A stretch of 64,000 bases of DNA from Rhodococcus sp. BP22 (GTDB lineage: Bacteria; Actinomycetota; Actinomycetes; Mycobacteriales; Mycobacteriaceae): the NCBI RefSeq assembly GCF_014281965.1, contig NZ_JACFTB010000007.1, positions 238,508 through 302,507 of the forward strand, in the 5' to 3' direction. Of the stretch, positions 1-7,960 are shown in pieces. The first letter of the stretch is position 1; each line of letters begins with the position of its first letter. Position numbers and translations under genes: made by a program. The notes below the pieces were generated by a model. It searched no databases. It saw only the letters and a list, made by a program, of their open reading frames with translations, and had not been told where the DNA came from.

Positions 1-10
1 GGTACTCCAA

Positions 11-487
11 ATGTCACGCGCCCAACTCGCCCTCAACGTCGACGATCTCGATCAGGCGGTCACGTTCTACACCAAACTCTTCGGAACCACCCCGGCGAAG
101 GTCAAGCCGGGTTATGCCAACTTCGCCATCGCAGACCCACCACTCAAACTTGTTCTCATCGAAAACGTCGGACAGGGAGGAACTTTGAACCACCTGGGCA
201 TCGAAGTCGAGTCCTCGACTCAGGTTCACGACGAGATTGCCCGGTTGACCGGCGAAGGACTGTTCACCGACGAAGAGATCGGCACCACGTGCTGTTTCGC
301 GACACAGGACAAAGTCTGGGTCAGCGGTCCCGCCGGTGAACGCTGGGAGGTCTATACCGTCCTTGCCGACTCGGACACTTTCGGAACCAGTCCGTCGTTG
401 CCGAACGAATCGAACACCGATGGGCCCACGTGTTGCGGCGGAGACTCATCGGCGGGCGCGACGGCATCGACACCCGCCTGCTGCTGA
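11..487 (+). CDS. cadI: CadI/ArsI-type VOC-fold metalloenzyme
   Basis: 158 residues, the usual family length. The N-terminus MSRAQLALNV and the block GTTCCFATQDKVWV (about residues 91-104) are hallmarks of the CadI/ArsI group of glyoxalase-fold proteins. ArsI enzymes break the C-As bond of trivalent organoarsenicals; mycobacterial CadI is known as a cadmium- and arsenic-induced protein. Expected ligands are visible: Gln5, His61 and Glu113 for the metal, Cys94-Cys95 for arsenic. The C-terminal tail adds two more Cys pairs (TCCGG and a terminal ACC). A CmtR-like sensor and a CDF transporter follow on the same strand. Only ten bases precede the ATG, so its promoter is outside the window. Family assignment is firm; the real substrate (arsenical or cadmium response) is not decided by sequence. 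Confidence 0.88.
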   Translation: MSRAQLALNVDDLDQAVTFYTKLFGTTPAKVKPGYANFAIADPPLKLVLIENVGQGGTLNHLGIEVESSTQVHDEIARLTGEGLFTDEEIGTTCCFATQDKVWVSGPAGERWEVYTVLADSDTFGTSPSLPNESNTDGPTCCGGDSSAGATASTPACC

Positions 488-513
488 CCGCGAACCGATC
501 TCGACCCAGGATG

Positions 514-531
514 ATTCAGCCTTTTCTGAAT
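514..531. promoter_or_regulatory. candidate ArsR/SmtB-family operator
   Basis: ATTCAG and CTGAAT form a perfect 6-bp inverted repeat around a 6-bp spacer, 10 bp before the ATG at 542. An overlapping TACA-N8-TGTA repeat runs from 531 to 546. Size and place fit a site for the metal sensor encoded immediately downstream, which would then repress itself and the transporter. Binding is inferred only. Confidence 0.4.
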
Positions 532-541
532 ACAGATTTGG

Positions 542-886
542 ATGTACTGTGACGGCGTGGACCTACTGACCCATATTTCCGTGCTGTCACGCTTCGGGCA
601 CGCCCTCTCCGACGAGACGCGCACGCGAGTGTTGCTCGCGCTCAAGACCGAGCCGCGATATCCAGCCGAACTTGCCGATTCACTGGGCGTGACCCGCCAA
701 AAACTGTCCAACCACCTCGCCTGCCTTCGCGGATGCGGCCTGGTAGTGGCAGTTCCCGACGGCCGAAGGACTCGATACGAGTTGGCAGACGCCAACATCG
801 GCCGTGCCCTCGACGACTTGCTCGCCGTCGTACTCGCCGTGGATCCGACGAGTTGTCCCAACTCCGACGTCGACGGATGCTGCTGA
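542..886 (+). CDS. cmtR: CmtR-like ArsR/SmtB-family metal sensor
   Basis: 114-residue winged-helix repressor. The recognition-helix stretch VTRQKLSNHLACLRGCGLVV (about 50-69) is close to mycobacterial CmtR, where two Cys in the CLRGC motif and one C-terminal Cys bind Cd(II) or Pb(II). Here they correspond to Cys61, Cys65 and Cys105; two further Cys (113, 114) end the protein. Such sensors leave DNA when metal binds. The stop codon overlaps the ATG of the CDF transporter (884-888), so both are translated together. The start at 542 has no clear ribosome site; a GTG at 557 is an alternative. The arsenical enzyme next door leaves arsenite possible as an inducer. Confidence 0.85.
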   Translation: MYCDGVDLLTHISVLSRFGHALSDETRTRVLLALKTEPRYPAELADSLGVTRQKLSNHLACLRGCGLVVAVPDGRRTRYELADANIGRALDDLLAVVLAVDPTSCPNSDVDGCC

Positions 887-1581
887 TGTCCGCAGAACTG
901 GGAATGCCTTTTCCCACAACTTCTCCGACGGCCCAGCGCCGCGCAGTGCTGGGCCGTCGCATCCGATATTTCGTCGCTGCGACGATTACCTACAACGTGA
1001 TCGAAGCTGCGATCGCCCTGATCGAGGGCGCGCGAGTGTCCTCCACCGCGTTGATCGGTTTCGGCTTGGACTCGATCATCGAGGTCTCGTCCGCCGCAGC
1101 AGTGGCATGGCAATTCTCGGCCACGAACCCGCAGTCCCGGGAGAAAATCGCGCTCCGCATCATCGCTTTCTCGTTCTTCGCACTCGCCGCCTACGTGGCG
1201 GTGGACGCGTTGCGCGCACTGTTCGGATCCGAAGAGGCGACACACTCGACGGTCGGTATCACTCTGACCGCCGTCAGTGTGGCCGTCATGCCCGTGCTGT
1301 CTTGGGCACAGCGTCGGGCCGGCCGTGAGTTGGGATCGGCAACTGCTGTCGCCGATTCGAAACAGACTCTCCTGTGCACGTACCTCTCGGCCGTCGTGCT
1401 CGTCGGCCTACTCTTCAACAGTTTCTTCGGCTGGTCGTGGGCCGACCCCATTGCGGCCCTCGTCGTCGCCGGTCTCGCAGTCAAGGAAGGCCTCGGCGCG
1501 TGGAAGGGCGATACCTGCTGCGCAACACCTATCTCTTGCCGACTCACCACTGACGAGACCGACTGCGAGTGCTGCGACTGA
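886..1581 (+). CDS. CDF-family cation efflux transporter with Cys-rich tail
   Basis: 231 residues. The start is the ATG at 886, which overlaps the sensor stop codon; the frame is open further upstream but only as a shadow of the sensor gene. About six membrane segments are visible, with the CDF signature region LIGFGLDSIIEVSSA (roughly 52-66) carrying the metal-site Asp, and a second acidic site in the ADSKQT region. The usual long cytoplasmic C-terminal domain is missing and is replaced by a short tail rich in Cys (DTCCATPISC and CECCD). These exporters swap Zn, Cd, Co or similar ions for protons. The Cys tail and the CmtR-like partner suggest Cd/Pb or another thiol-loving metal. Confidence 0.8.
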   Translation: MSAELGMPFPTTSPTAQRRAVLGRRIRYFVAATITYNVIEAAIALIEGARVSSTALIGFGLDSIIEVSSAAAVAWQFSATNPQSREKIALRIIAFSFFALAAYVAVDALRALFGSEEATHSTVGITLTAVSVAVMPVLSWAQRRAGRELGSATAVADSKQTLLCTYLSAVVLVGLLFNSFFGWSWADPIAALVVAGLAVKEGLGAWKGDTCCATPISCRLTTDETDCECCD

Positions 1582-1919
1582 CTCGGTTCGTGCCGAGATG
1601 CTCGAAAGCCGAAATGCCTATCCGTGTCAGGATTTCTGACCAGGACATGCCGATCGTTACCCGTTCGTGTCGAGACCAGTAAATACATGCATTGGTCAGG
1701 CATTTCGACGCACGCCAGCGGTCGTGGAACCCGAAGAAGCGACCCCAATGACCCGATGTGCAACCTGTGAGCGTGTTAAGTTTCGTCAACCGAAGAACAT
1801 TCAAAGAGTCGGCAAAAATGCGCGAAATCAGCCGCGCCGCTTCCCGCCGGGGAACTCATCGGCGGTGGTGGCCGCTGTATCCGTGTCGTTGCCGAACGGT
1901 GATCGGAAGGTCTCGCCAC
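1582..1919. other. intergenic region with a small inverted repeat
   Basis: 338 bp between the CDF gene and the ABC importer. GACCA (1674-1678) and TGGTC (1693-1697) form an inverted repeat, and a related TGACCAGGACATGC lies at about 1637, so an operator for the importer is possible. An open frame runs into the importer gene from 1758 but its composition is not protein-like. I see no RNA gene or strong terminator here. Confidence 0.3.
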
Positions 1920-2816
1920 ATGGCACGAACAGTGCTTCACGACATCTCGAACAAAAGGCTCGTCGCAACGCTCGCCGGAGTCTCACTGGCCGCCGCCTCG
2001 CTCGTCGGCTGCACGTCGACCGACTCCACCAGCAGCGAAGACCGCCTCCAGTCCCTGCAGGACAAGGGAACGATCACAGTCGGATTCGCGGGCGAAGCCC
2101 CGTACAGCTTCGAAGAGAACGGGCAGCTGACGGGCGCAACTGTCGCTCTGCACCGCGAGATCTTCGGCAACCTCGGTATCGACAACGTCGAAGGCGTCAA
2201 CGCCGACTTCGGCGCACTCATTCCAGGCCTGCAGGCCAACAGATTCGATGTGGTCAGCGCCGGAATGTCGATCCTCCCCCAGCGCTGCGAGCAGGCAGCA
2301 TTCGGAGACCCCGAATTCAATTACACGACGGCACTGATGGTCCCTGCCGGAAACCCGGCCAAGCTGACGGACATGCAGTCGGTCAAGGACAGCGGCCTGA
2401 AGCTCTCGACGATGACCGGTGCAGTCGAGTCCGATTACGCGGCGGCTCTCGATATCCCGTCCACACAGGTCGCTACCCCGCAGGACGGGATGGATGCTGT
2501 GACTTCCGGCCGCGCAGATGTCTTCGCGCTCACCGCAATCTCACTGAACTGGATGAAGACGAACAATCCAGACGCTCCCGTTGACGTCACCGAGTCCTTC
2601 GTCGCCGTTATAGATGGCAAGCCTCAGGTCGGCGCGGGCGCAACGGTATTCCGCACCGATGACGCCGAGCTCCTCGCCGCTTACAACGAGGAGCTCGCGA
2701 AGATTACCTCCGACCCCGCCAAGTACCTCTCCATTGTCGGCGATTACGGATTCACGGCGGAAGAATTGCCTGACCCGTCGCTGACCACCGCGCAACTCTG
2801 CGAGGCGGACTCCTGA
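1920..2816 (+). CDS. ehuB: EhuB-like solute-binding lipoprotein (ectoine/amino-acid type)
   Basis: 298 residues. Start chosen at ATG 1920, which has GGAAGG about 10 bp ahead and gives a proper lipoprotein signal: basic start, hydrophobic stretch, lipobox LVGC near residue 31. The mature part is a periplasmic-binding fold of the polar amino-acid family (TITVGFAGEAPYSFEENG near 50-67). The stretch FGALIPGLQANRFDVVSAGM and the following PQRC are typical of EhuB, the binding protein for ectoine and hydroxyectoine. Two permeases and an ATPase follow in ehuBCDA order. Ligand is inferred from family resemblance; another cyclic or polar amino acid is possible. Confidence 0.75.
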   Translation: MARTVLHDISNKRLVATLAGVSLAAASLVGCTSTDSTSSEDRLQSLQDKGTITVGFAGEAPYSFEENGQLTGATVALHREIFGNLGIDNVEGVNADFGALIPGLQANRFDVVSAGMSILPQRCEQAAFGDPEFNYTTALMVPAGNPAKLTDMQSVKDSGLKLSTMTGAVESDYAAALDIPSTQVATPQDGMDAVTSGRADVFALTAISLNWMKTNNPDAPVDVTESFVAVIDGKPQVGAGATVFRTDDAELLAAYNEELAKITSDPAKYLSIVGDYGFTAEELPDPSLTTAQLCEADS

Positions 2817-2838
2817 TCGCAGGCCGAGTAATCCGATC

Positions 2839-3570
2839 GTGAAAGACAACATCGAGACCTTCCTGGATTCGTGGCCACGAATCCAGGAAGGCATAACCAC
2901 CACCGTTCTCCTGACGCTCGGCGGGGCGGCATTGGCCTTCGTTCTTGCCTTGATTCTCGGACTTGCAGCAGGCAGTCGACTCAAGTCGGTTCGAGCTCCC
3001 GCACGTGTGATCGTCGAATTCTTCCGTGGCACATCGCTACTGGTCCAGTTGTTCTGGCTCTTCTATGTACTACCGCTGTTCGGCTACCAGCTGGAAGCGA
3101 CATTCTGTGCGATCCTGGCACTCGGTCTCAACTACGGCGCCTACGGCGCTGAAGTCGTCCGGGGTTCGATCGCAGCCGTTCCGGCACCGCAATGGGAAGC
3201 CGCGCTCGCGCTGAACTTCTCCTCGACCCAACGGCTTCGCAGAGTTGTCTTTCCACAGGCGTGGGTACAGATGCTCCCGCCGCTGACGAACCTTCTGATT
3301 CAACTACTCAAAGGCAGTGCTCTCGCGAGCTTCGTTCTCCTGCAGGATCTCACGTACCAGATCGAACAACTCAGACGAGGCACCGGCGACACCCTTTTCG
3401 CCTTCGGAATCGGGCTCGTTCTGTACTTCATCATCGCCTACATCCTGACCTTGCTGATGAACGTTCTCGAAGTGCGCGCAAAGGGAAAGCTCGGCACCGG
3501 ACCTTCGCTGCGTGAAGTGCTGAGCCTGAGGCCAGAGAACATCAACGAGAATGTGGGGGTGGGCCGATGA
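2839..3570 (+). CDS. ehuC: EhuC-like ABC permease
   Basis: 243 residues, GTG start 22 bp after ehuB. This is a HisM/EhuC-type permease with about five membrane helices and the amino-acid-permease EAA loop around EAALALNFSSTQRLRRVVFPQA (near 121-142), which contacts the ATPase. The early FFRGTSLLVQLFWLFYVLP stretch is typical of the family. The second permease overlaps its stop codon (ATGA at 3567), so the two subunits are made in step. It would form the membrane channel with the next gene for uptake of ectoines or a related compatible solute. Confidence 0.75.
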   Translation: MKDNIETFLDSWPRIQEGITTTVLLTLGGAALAFVLALILGLAAGSRLKSVRAPARVIVEFFRGTSLLVQLFWLFYVLPLFGYQLEATFCAILALGLNYGAYGAEVVRGSIAAVPAPQWEAALALNFSSTQRLRRVVFPQAWVQMLPPLTNLLIQLLKGSALASFVLLQDLTYQIEQLRRGTGDTLFAFGIGLVLYFIIAYILTLLMNVLEVRAKGKLGTGPSLREVLSLRPENINENVGVGR

Positions 3571-4211
3571 GCGTGGAATGGAGTTGGGAACGAGCATGGG
3601 ACTCGATCCCCTATCTGCTCGAAGGATTCAAAATCACGGTCCTCGCTACCGTGATCGGCTTTTTCGTGGCGGCTACCCTCGGACTACTCATTGCTGTCGT
3701 CCGCCACGCGGCACCCAAGTTCGTGACGGTGCCGCTACGCATGATGTCGGAATTCATCCGCCTCACGCCCTTGGTGGTGCAGCTGCTGTTCGCCTACTAC
3801 CTGCTACCGCAATTCTCTGCCTTGCAGATCGGTATCGCCGTGCTCGGCATCCACTACTCGACCTACATGGCCGAGGTCTATCGAGCCGGCATCGACGCAG
3901 TGCCACCGGGCCAATGGGAAGCAGCGCGCGCATTGTCGCTGCCGACCACACGCACGTGGCGCGGCGTTGTGCTCCCCCAAGCAATTCGCATCACAATCCC
4001 GGCCCTTGGCAATTACGCAATCTCGATGTTCAAGGACACGCCGTTCTTGTTCGCGATCACCGTCGTCGAAATGGTCACAGCTGCTCAACAATACGGAGCG
4101 CGAACCTTCCAGTATCTGGAGCCGATCACGATGGCCGGTGTCATCTTCCTGATCGCGAGCTACCCGACGTCGATCCTCATCAGAAGACTGGAGAAGAGAC
4201 TTGCCTACTGA
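3567..4211 (+). CDS. ehuD: EhuD-like ABC permease
   Basis: 214 residues, the second membrane subunit, starting on ATG 3567 inside the stop codon of the first permease. It has the same fold: [19 protein letters not shown] near 53-71 and an EAA loop at [22 protein letters not shown] (about 115-136). The pair forms the heterodimeric channel. Its end overlaps the next gene (4201-4211), so all four importer genes are one transcription unit. Osmotic induction would be expected if the substrate is an ectoine, but no sequence signal shows this. Confidence 0.75.
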   Translation: MSVEWSWERAWDSIPYLLEGFKITVLATVIGFFVAATLGLLIAVVRHAAPKFVTVPLRMMSEFIRLTPLVVQLLFAYYLLPQFSALQIGIAVLGIHYSTYMAEVYRAGIDAVPPGQWEAARALSLPTTRTWRGVVLPQAIRITIPALGNYAISMFKDTPFLFAITVVEMVTAAQQYGARTFQYLEPITMAGVIFLIASYPTSILIRRLEKRLAY

Positions 4212-4986
4212 CGGCACGCAGACCATGATCTCGTTCGACAAGGTCGTCAAACAATTCGGCAGTCACGTCGTGTTGGACCACTTGGACTTTCGCGTCGCAC
4301 GTGGCGAGCGCGTCGCACTGATCGGTCCCAGCGGATCCGGAAAGACCACGATCCTCCGCCTACTCATGACTATCGAGAAAGTCAACGAAGGCGTCATCTG
4401 GATCGAGGATCAACCGCTGAGTCACCAATACAAAGGTGACAAGCTCGTCGTCGCCTCCGAAAAGCACCTCCGATCCGTGCGCACCAAGATCGGCATGGTG
4501 TTCCAGCAATTCAATCTCTTCCCCAACATGACGGTGCTGGAGAACATAACCGAAGCACCGATTCACGTTCTCGGGAAGAGCAAAGCCGACGCGATCGCCC
4601 GGGCCCGGGAACTTCTCGAAACAGTGGGCCTCGCGGACAAGGAAAACAGTCATCCCACCAAGCTGTCGGGCGGTCAGCAACAGCGCGTCGCCATCGCCCG
4701 TGCACTCGCGATGGATCCTGACATTCTTCTCCTCGACGAGGTGACGTCGGCGCTCGATCCCGAGCTGGTAGCCGACGTACTCGACGTGCTGCGCACCATC
4801 GCCGAAACAACGGACATCACGATGCTCATTGTGACCCACGAGATGGGCTTTGCACGTGACGTCGCAGATCGGGTGCTCGTCTTCGACAACGGAAGAATCC
4901 TCGAAGAAGGCACCCCCGAGGACATCTTCACTAACCCGAAGCAGGACCGAACAAAGGCATTTCTCAAGGCAGTGCTTTCCAACTGA
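4201..4986 (+). CDS. ehuA: EhuA-like ABC importer ATPase
   Basis: ATPase of the importer. Walker [11 protein letters not shown] lies near 41-50, the signature LSGGQQQR near 157, Walker [14 protein letters not shown] just after, and the switch His in [14 protein letters not shown] sequence. A family insertion (about 75-95, [19 protein letters not shown]) between Walker A and the Q-loop matches EhuA proteins. The long frame starts at TTG 4201, overlapping ehuD by 11 bp; ATG 4225 would give a 253-residue protein with a more usual N-terminus and is a fair alternative. The operon ends here; a gap of about 100 bp follows. Confidence 0.8.
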   Translation: MPTDGTQTMISFDKVVKQFGSHVVLDHLDFRVARGERVALIGPSGSGKTTILRLLMTIEKVNEGVIWIEDQPLSHQYKGDKLVVASEKHLRSVRTKIGMVFQQFNLFPNMTVLENITEAPIHVLGKSKADAIARARELLETVGLADKENSHPTKLSGGQQQRVAIARALAMDPDILLLDEVTSALDPELVADVLDVLRTIAETTDITMLIVTHEMGFARDVADRVLVFDNGRILEEGTPEDIFTNPKQDRTKAFLKAVLSN

Positions 4987-5094
4987 CACAGCAGGGCTCT
5001 CGAGGTGCCCGCGCGCACCGGGGAATCATCAACGCCGAGTACATAATCGACCAAGGCGCCCTGGTGGTTCCACCGACACGCCTACCCTCGAAAC

Positions 5095-6567
5095 ATGAAT
5101 TCCTCCGCGGAAGTTCCTGCCGGTTACAACACTCCCGTCCCTGACCAGATCATGACGCCCGACAGCGTCGAGACACGGCTAGGGACTCTCGAGTTCACCG
5201 ACGGCTTCCCCAGTGAGGAGACTGCGGCAAAGGTATTCGATCATCTCGACTTTTCCCGTGCGGTGGAGGTGTTTTTGCAGTGCATCCCGGCGGCCTCGAT
5301 GGAGGGTCTCCGCCGGGGTTTGAACGAAGTGGGTTGCGTTGCGGCCCACAAGGTCGCGCTCGCAGACCAGTTGTTGGATTCCAGCCCGCTGTTTTTGACC
5401 GGCAACACCGACACCGTCTACGCGTTGGCGATGATCGATCTCGATCGCGACGGCCCGACCGTCGTCGAGATTCCGCCAGGTTGCGGGCCGGGCACCGTCA
5501 ACGACGCCTGGTTCCGGTTCGTGACGGATATGGGCGCGCCCGGTCCCGACCGCGGGGCCGGCGGCAACTATCTGCTGGTACCTACCGGGTACGCCGGTGA
5601 AATTCCGAACGGCTACTACGTGGCCGAGTCCCCGAGCGGCGTCAACTTGCTTGCACTGCGCGGATTTTTGGTCGACGGCAAAACCGACGCGGCGAAATCG
5701 ATGTTCGAGGACGGGGTCAAGATCTATCCGTTGTCCTCTCTCGGCGAGCAGCCGACAATGGAGTTCTTCTCGATATCCGGCAAGTCGTTCAACACGATCC
5801 ACGCCAACGACAGTGACTTCTACGAAGAACTTGCAGCCGTGATCACGCGCGAGCCGATCGAGGTGATCGACCCCGAGACCAGGGGCCTGCTCGCTTCGAT
5901 CGGCATCCACAAGGACCTGCCCTACGATCCCGACGAGCGGATGCGGGGCATACTTCGCGACGGCGCTGCGGTCGGCAATGCCACTGCTCGCGCGATCTGC
6001 TTCAAGACGAGGGATCCTCGCGCGTACTACTACGCGGATAGGAAGTGGAAGACGGGCTTCGTGGGCGGCGACTATCGGTGGCTCGACGGCGATGGCAGAG
6101 GGGGACGCAACTTCGACGCACGGACGCTCTTCTTCTACCAGGCGACGCTGAATACGCCGGCGATGGCGCTGGAGATGGTCGGTGTCGGTTCTCAATACGC
6201 GATCTCCGAGCACGATGCATCGGGTGAGTACCTGAGCGGGAGCAACACCTACCGGCTCACGCTTCCGGCGGGCATTCCAGCCAAAGATTTCTGGTCGCTG
6301 ATCGTCTACGACCCCCAGACCCGCTCGGAGCTGCAGACCGGCCAGCCATTTCCGAGCCGGAGCAGTGAGAAGAACAAGGATGAGCTCACGTACAACAGCG
6401 ACGGCTCGATCGATCTGACCTTCGGTTCCCAGCAACCGAGTGAGCGCCGGGGCAACTGGATCGAGACGGTGCCCGGCAAAAGCTGGTACGCCATCCTTCG
6501 TTTGTACGGTCCCCTCGAGCCGTGGTTCGACAAGACCTGGGTCCCAAGCGATATCGAGCGCCTTTGA
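5095..6567 (+). CDS. DUF1254/DUF1214 domain protein
   Basis: 490 residues with the two-part build of this family: DUF1254 in the first half (about 55-190, with TGNTDTVYALAMIDLDRDGP) and DUF1214 at the C-terminus (about 365-480, with LTLPAGIPAKDFWSLIVYDP and SWYAILRLYGPLEPWFDKTW). No signal peptide or membrane helix is seen, so this copy is probably cytoplasmic. The biochemical role of the family is not established. It stands alone between the importer and a SCO6745-type gene, with its own promoter likely in 4987-5094. Confidence 0.8.
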   Translation: MNSSAEVPAGYNTPVPDQIMTPDSVETRLGTLEFTDGFPSEETAAKVFDHLDFSRAVEVFLQCIPAASMEGLRRGLNEVGCVAAHKVALADQLLDSSPLFLTGNTDTVYALAMIDLDRDGPTVVEIPPGCGPGTVNDAWFRFVTDMGAPGPDRGAGGNYLLVPTGYAGEIPNGYYVAESPSGVNLLALRGFLVDGKTDAAKSMFEDGVKIYPLSSLGEQPTMEFFSISGKSFNTIHANDSDFYEELAAVITREPIEVIDPETRGLLASIGIHKDLPYDPDERMRGILRDGAAVGNATARAICFKTRDPRAYYYADRKWKTGFVGGDYRWLDGDGRGGRNFDARTLFFYQATLNTPAMALEMVGVGSQYAISEHDASGEYLSGSNTYRLTLPAGIPAKDFWSLIVYDPQTRSELQTGQPFPSRSSEKNKDELTYNSDGSIDLTFGSQQPSERRGNWIETVPGKSWYAILRLYGPLEPWFDKTWVPSDIERL

Positions 6568-6608
6568 TCGGTGACGGGCTCGCTCGCGGATAGGTAGGTT
6601 CGAGCACC

Positions 6609-7496
6609 ATGAGCAGCCACACCGACAACTCGCTGTCCGCGATTGCCCGCGCCGCGTACACGACGTTCGAGCCGTACCACCTCGCCTCGTACTTCAATCC
6701 GCAGCTGAAGTCGGCCGGTGAGGACACCGGCCTCGACGGCCACGCCTGGTATGTCGGCGCACGGGCGGCGCCGCTGGGTGAAACAACGGCAAGCGTCGTA
6801 GCGGCAGCGTTCTACAACTTCAATCCCGCGCTGATCGAACGGGTGTGGCCACTTGCGGTCGCAGCGGGTTTGGAGACGGTGTCGGATCGGCGGTGGTCGA
6901 TGCTCGACTCGGTTCTCGGCGACGCCCTCGGTTCGCTGGCCACCGATGCCGAACTCGTCGAGCTGGCGAAGCGACTACACGATGTCGGAGACACCGCAGT
7001 CTTCGCCGGACGCACTCTCTCGGCAGCATGGCACTCGGCTGCAGCCCCGGATGTTCCACATCTCGAGCTCTGGCACGCCATCGCCGTCATCCGCGAGTGG
7101 CGGGGCGACGGGCACCTCGCAGCGCTCGTCGACGCCGAGTTGGATCCGGCCGAAGCCGTGGTCTTCCATGAAGCCGTCCACCCCGACCCGAATGCTCGCA
7201 AAGTACTCGGGAAGCGCATTACTCAGCTCACCCGGCAATGGTCGGACGACGATTGGTCCGCGGCCGCCGACCGCCTCGCGTCCCGAGGCCTGATCACGCG
7301 AGCAGAGAAGAACGAGGCGCTCACCGATAACGGAGTTGCACTCGATGCTCACATCGAAGCCCGCACCGACGCCATGGCCTCGGCCATCTGGCACAACGTT
7401 CCCGATGCCGAGGAGCTGATCTCCCGAGTGCGGCCCTACGTCAAAGCAGTGATCGTCGCCGGGATTCTGCCGGGAACGAAGAAACGCGAAAAGTAG
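6609..7496 (+). CDS. SCO6745-family protein
   Basis: 295 residues. It fits the actinobacterial SCO6745 family: AAYTTFEPYHLASYFNPQ at the start, APLGETTASVVAAAFYNFNPALIERVWP (about 57-84), then LELWHAIAVIREWRGDGHLAAL (about 155-176), and a C-terminal winged-helix-like part (LTRQWSDDDWSAAADRLASRGLI). The last part resembles the wing of a MarR-type domain, but no function is known. No signal peptide. It converges on the small membrane protein at 7510, leaving only 13 bp. Confidence 0.8.
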   Translation: MSSHTDNSLSAIARAAYTTFEPYHLASYFNPQLKSAGEDTGLDGHAWYVGARAAPLGETTASVVAAAFYNFNPALIERVWPLAVAAGLETVSDRRWSMLDSVLGDALGSLATDAELVELAKRLHDVGDTAVFAGRTLSAAWHSAAAPDVPHLELWHAIAVIREWRGDGHLAALVDAELDPAEAVVFHEAVHPDPNARKVLGKRITQLTRQWSDDDWSAAADRLASRGLITRAEKNEALTDNGVALDAHIEARTDAMASAIWHNVPDAEELISRVRPYVKAVIVAGILPGTKKREK

Positions 7497-7509
7497 CGCG
7501 AATCGATCA

Positions 7510-7839
7510 TCAGCCGAGTCGATCGTCGACCAGGTCTTTCGCGTCCTTCAGGCCGAGACCGGGATGGTGCTCGCGGAGTAGTTTGATGGCCGGGATCCGA
7601 CTGTCCGTCGCGCTGATCGCAGCGAGGACATCATCCGCGGGCACCATCGACGGGTCGACGGACTCGACCGCTTCCGAGGTCGGCCGGAGCCAGTCGAGCA
7701 GCATGACCGCTGCGAAAACGGCGAACGCGACTGCATACCAGTTGCCGTTCGTCAGCCCGTCGAAGGCCAAGAACGCTGCACAGGCCGCGACTACAACCAC
7801 GACGATGCGCTTGATGATCTTGCGCTGAGGGCTGGACAT
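7510..7839 (-). CDS. small membrane protein with ribosomal L7/L12 C-terminal-like domain
   Basis: 109 residues. Two hydrophobic helices occupy about residues 10-50 (KRIVVVVVAACAAFLAF and WYAVAFAVFAAVMLLDWL). The C-terminal 40 residues (AISATDSRIPAIKLLREHHPGLGLKDAKDLVDDRL) closely follow the pattern of the ribosomal L7/L12 C-terminal domain, where a similar Lys-rich helix docks translation factors. Small membrane proteins with this tail are found in actinobacteria without assigned function. The domain call rests on the GLGLKDAKDLVD motif. Confidence 0.7.
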   Translation of the reverse strand: MSSPQRKIIKRIVVVVVAACAAFLAFDGLTNGNWYAVAFAVFAAVMLLDWLRPTSEAVESVDPSMVPADDVLAAISATDSRIPAIKLLREHHPGLGLKDAKDLVDDRLG

Positions 7840-7921
7840 CGATCGACCTTAGCAAGCGGTCAGGTGGCGTTGGCGACCCAAAAAATTGCACTCGGGAATT
7901 GAATCACTCCTACGCACGTTA

Positions 7922-7942
7922 GTTGAGTCGAAGACGCTCACC
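7922..7942. promoter_or_regulatory. HAIR-like (HspR) operator
   Basis: GTTGAGT, seven bases, GCTCACC. The left half matches 6 of 7 bases of the HspR-associated inverted repeat CTTGAGT-N7-ACTCAAG; the right half keeps only CTCA. It ends about 18 bp before the ClpC-like start codon. HspR sites control chaperone and Clp genes in actinobacteria, so heat-shock control is plausible. Confidence 0.4.
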
Positions 7943-7960
7943 CTTTGTAGGAGGAACTCA

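Noticed and set aside
1758..1919. 54-residue N-terminal extension of the EhuB-like protein
   Set aside because: Arg/Trp/Cys-rich and would hide the lipoprotein signal; ATG 1920 has a good ribosome site.
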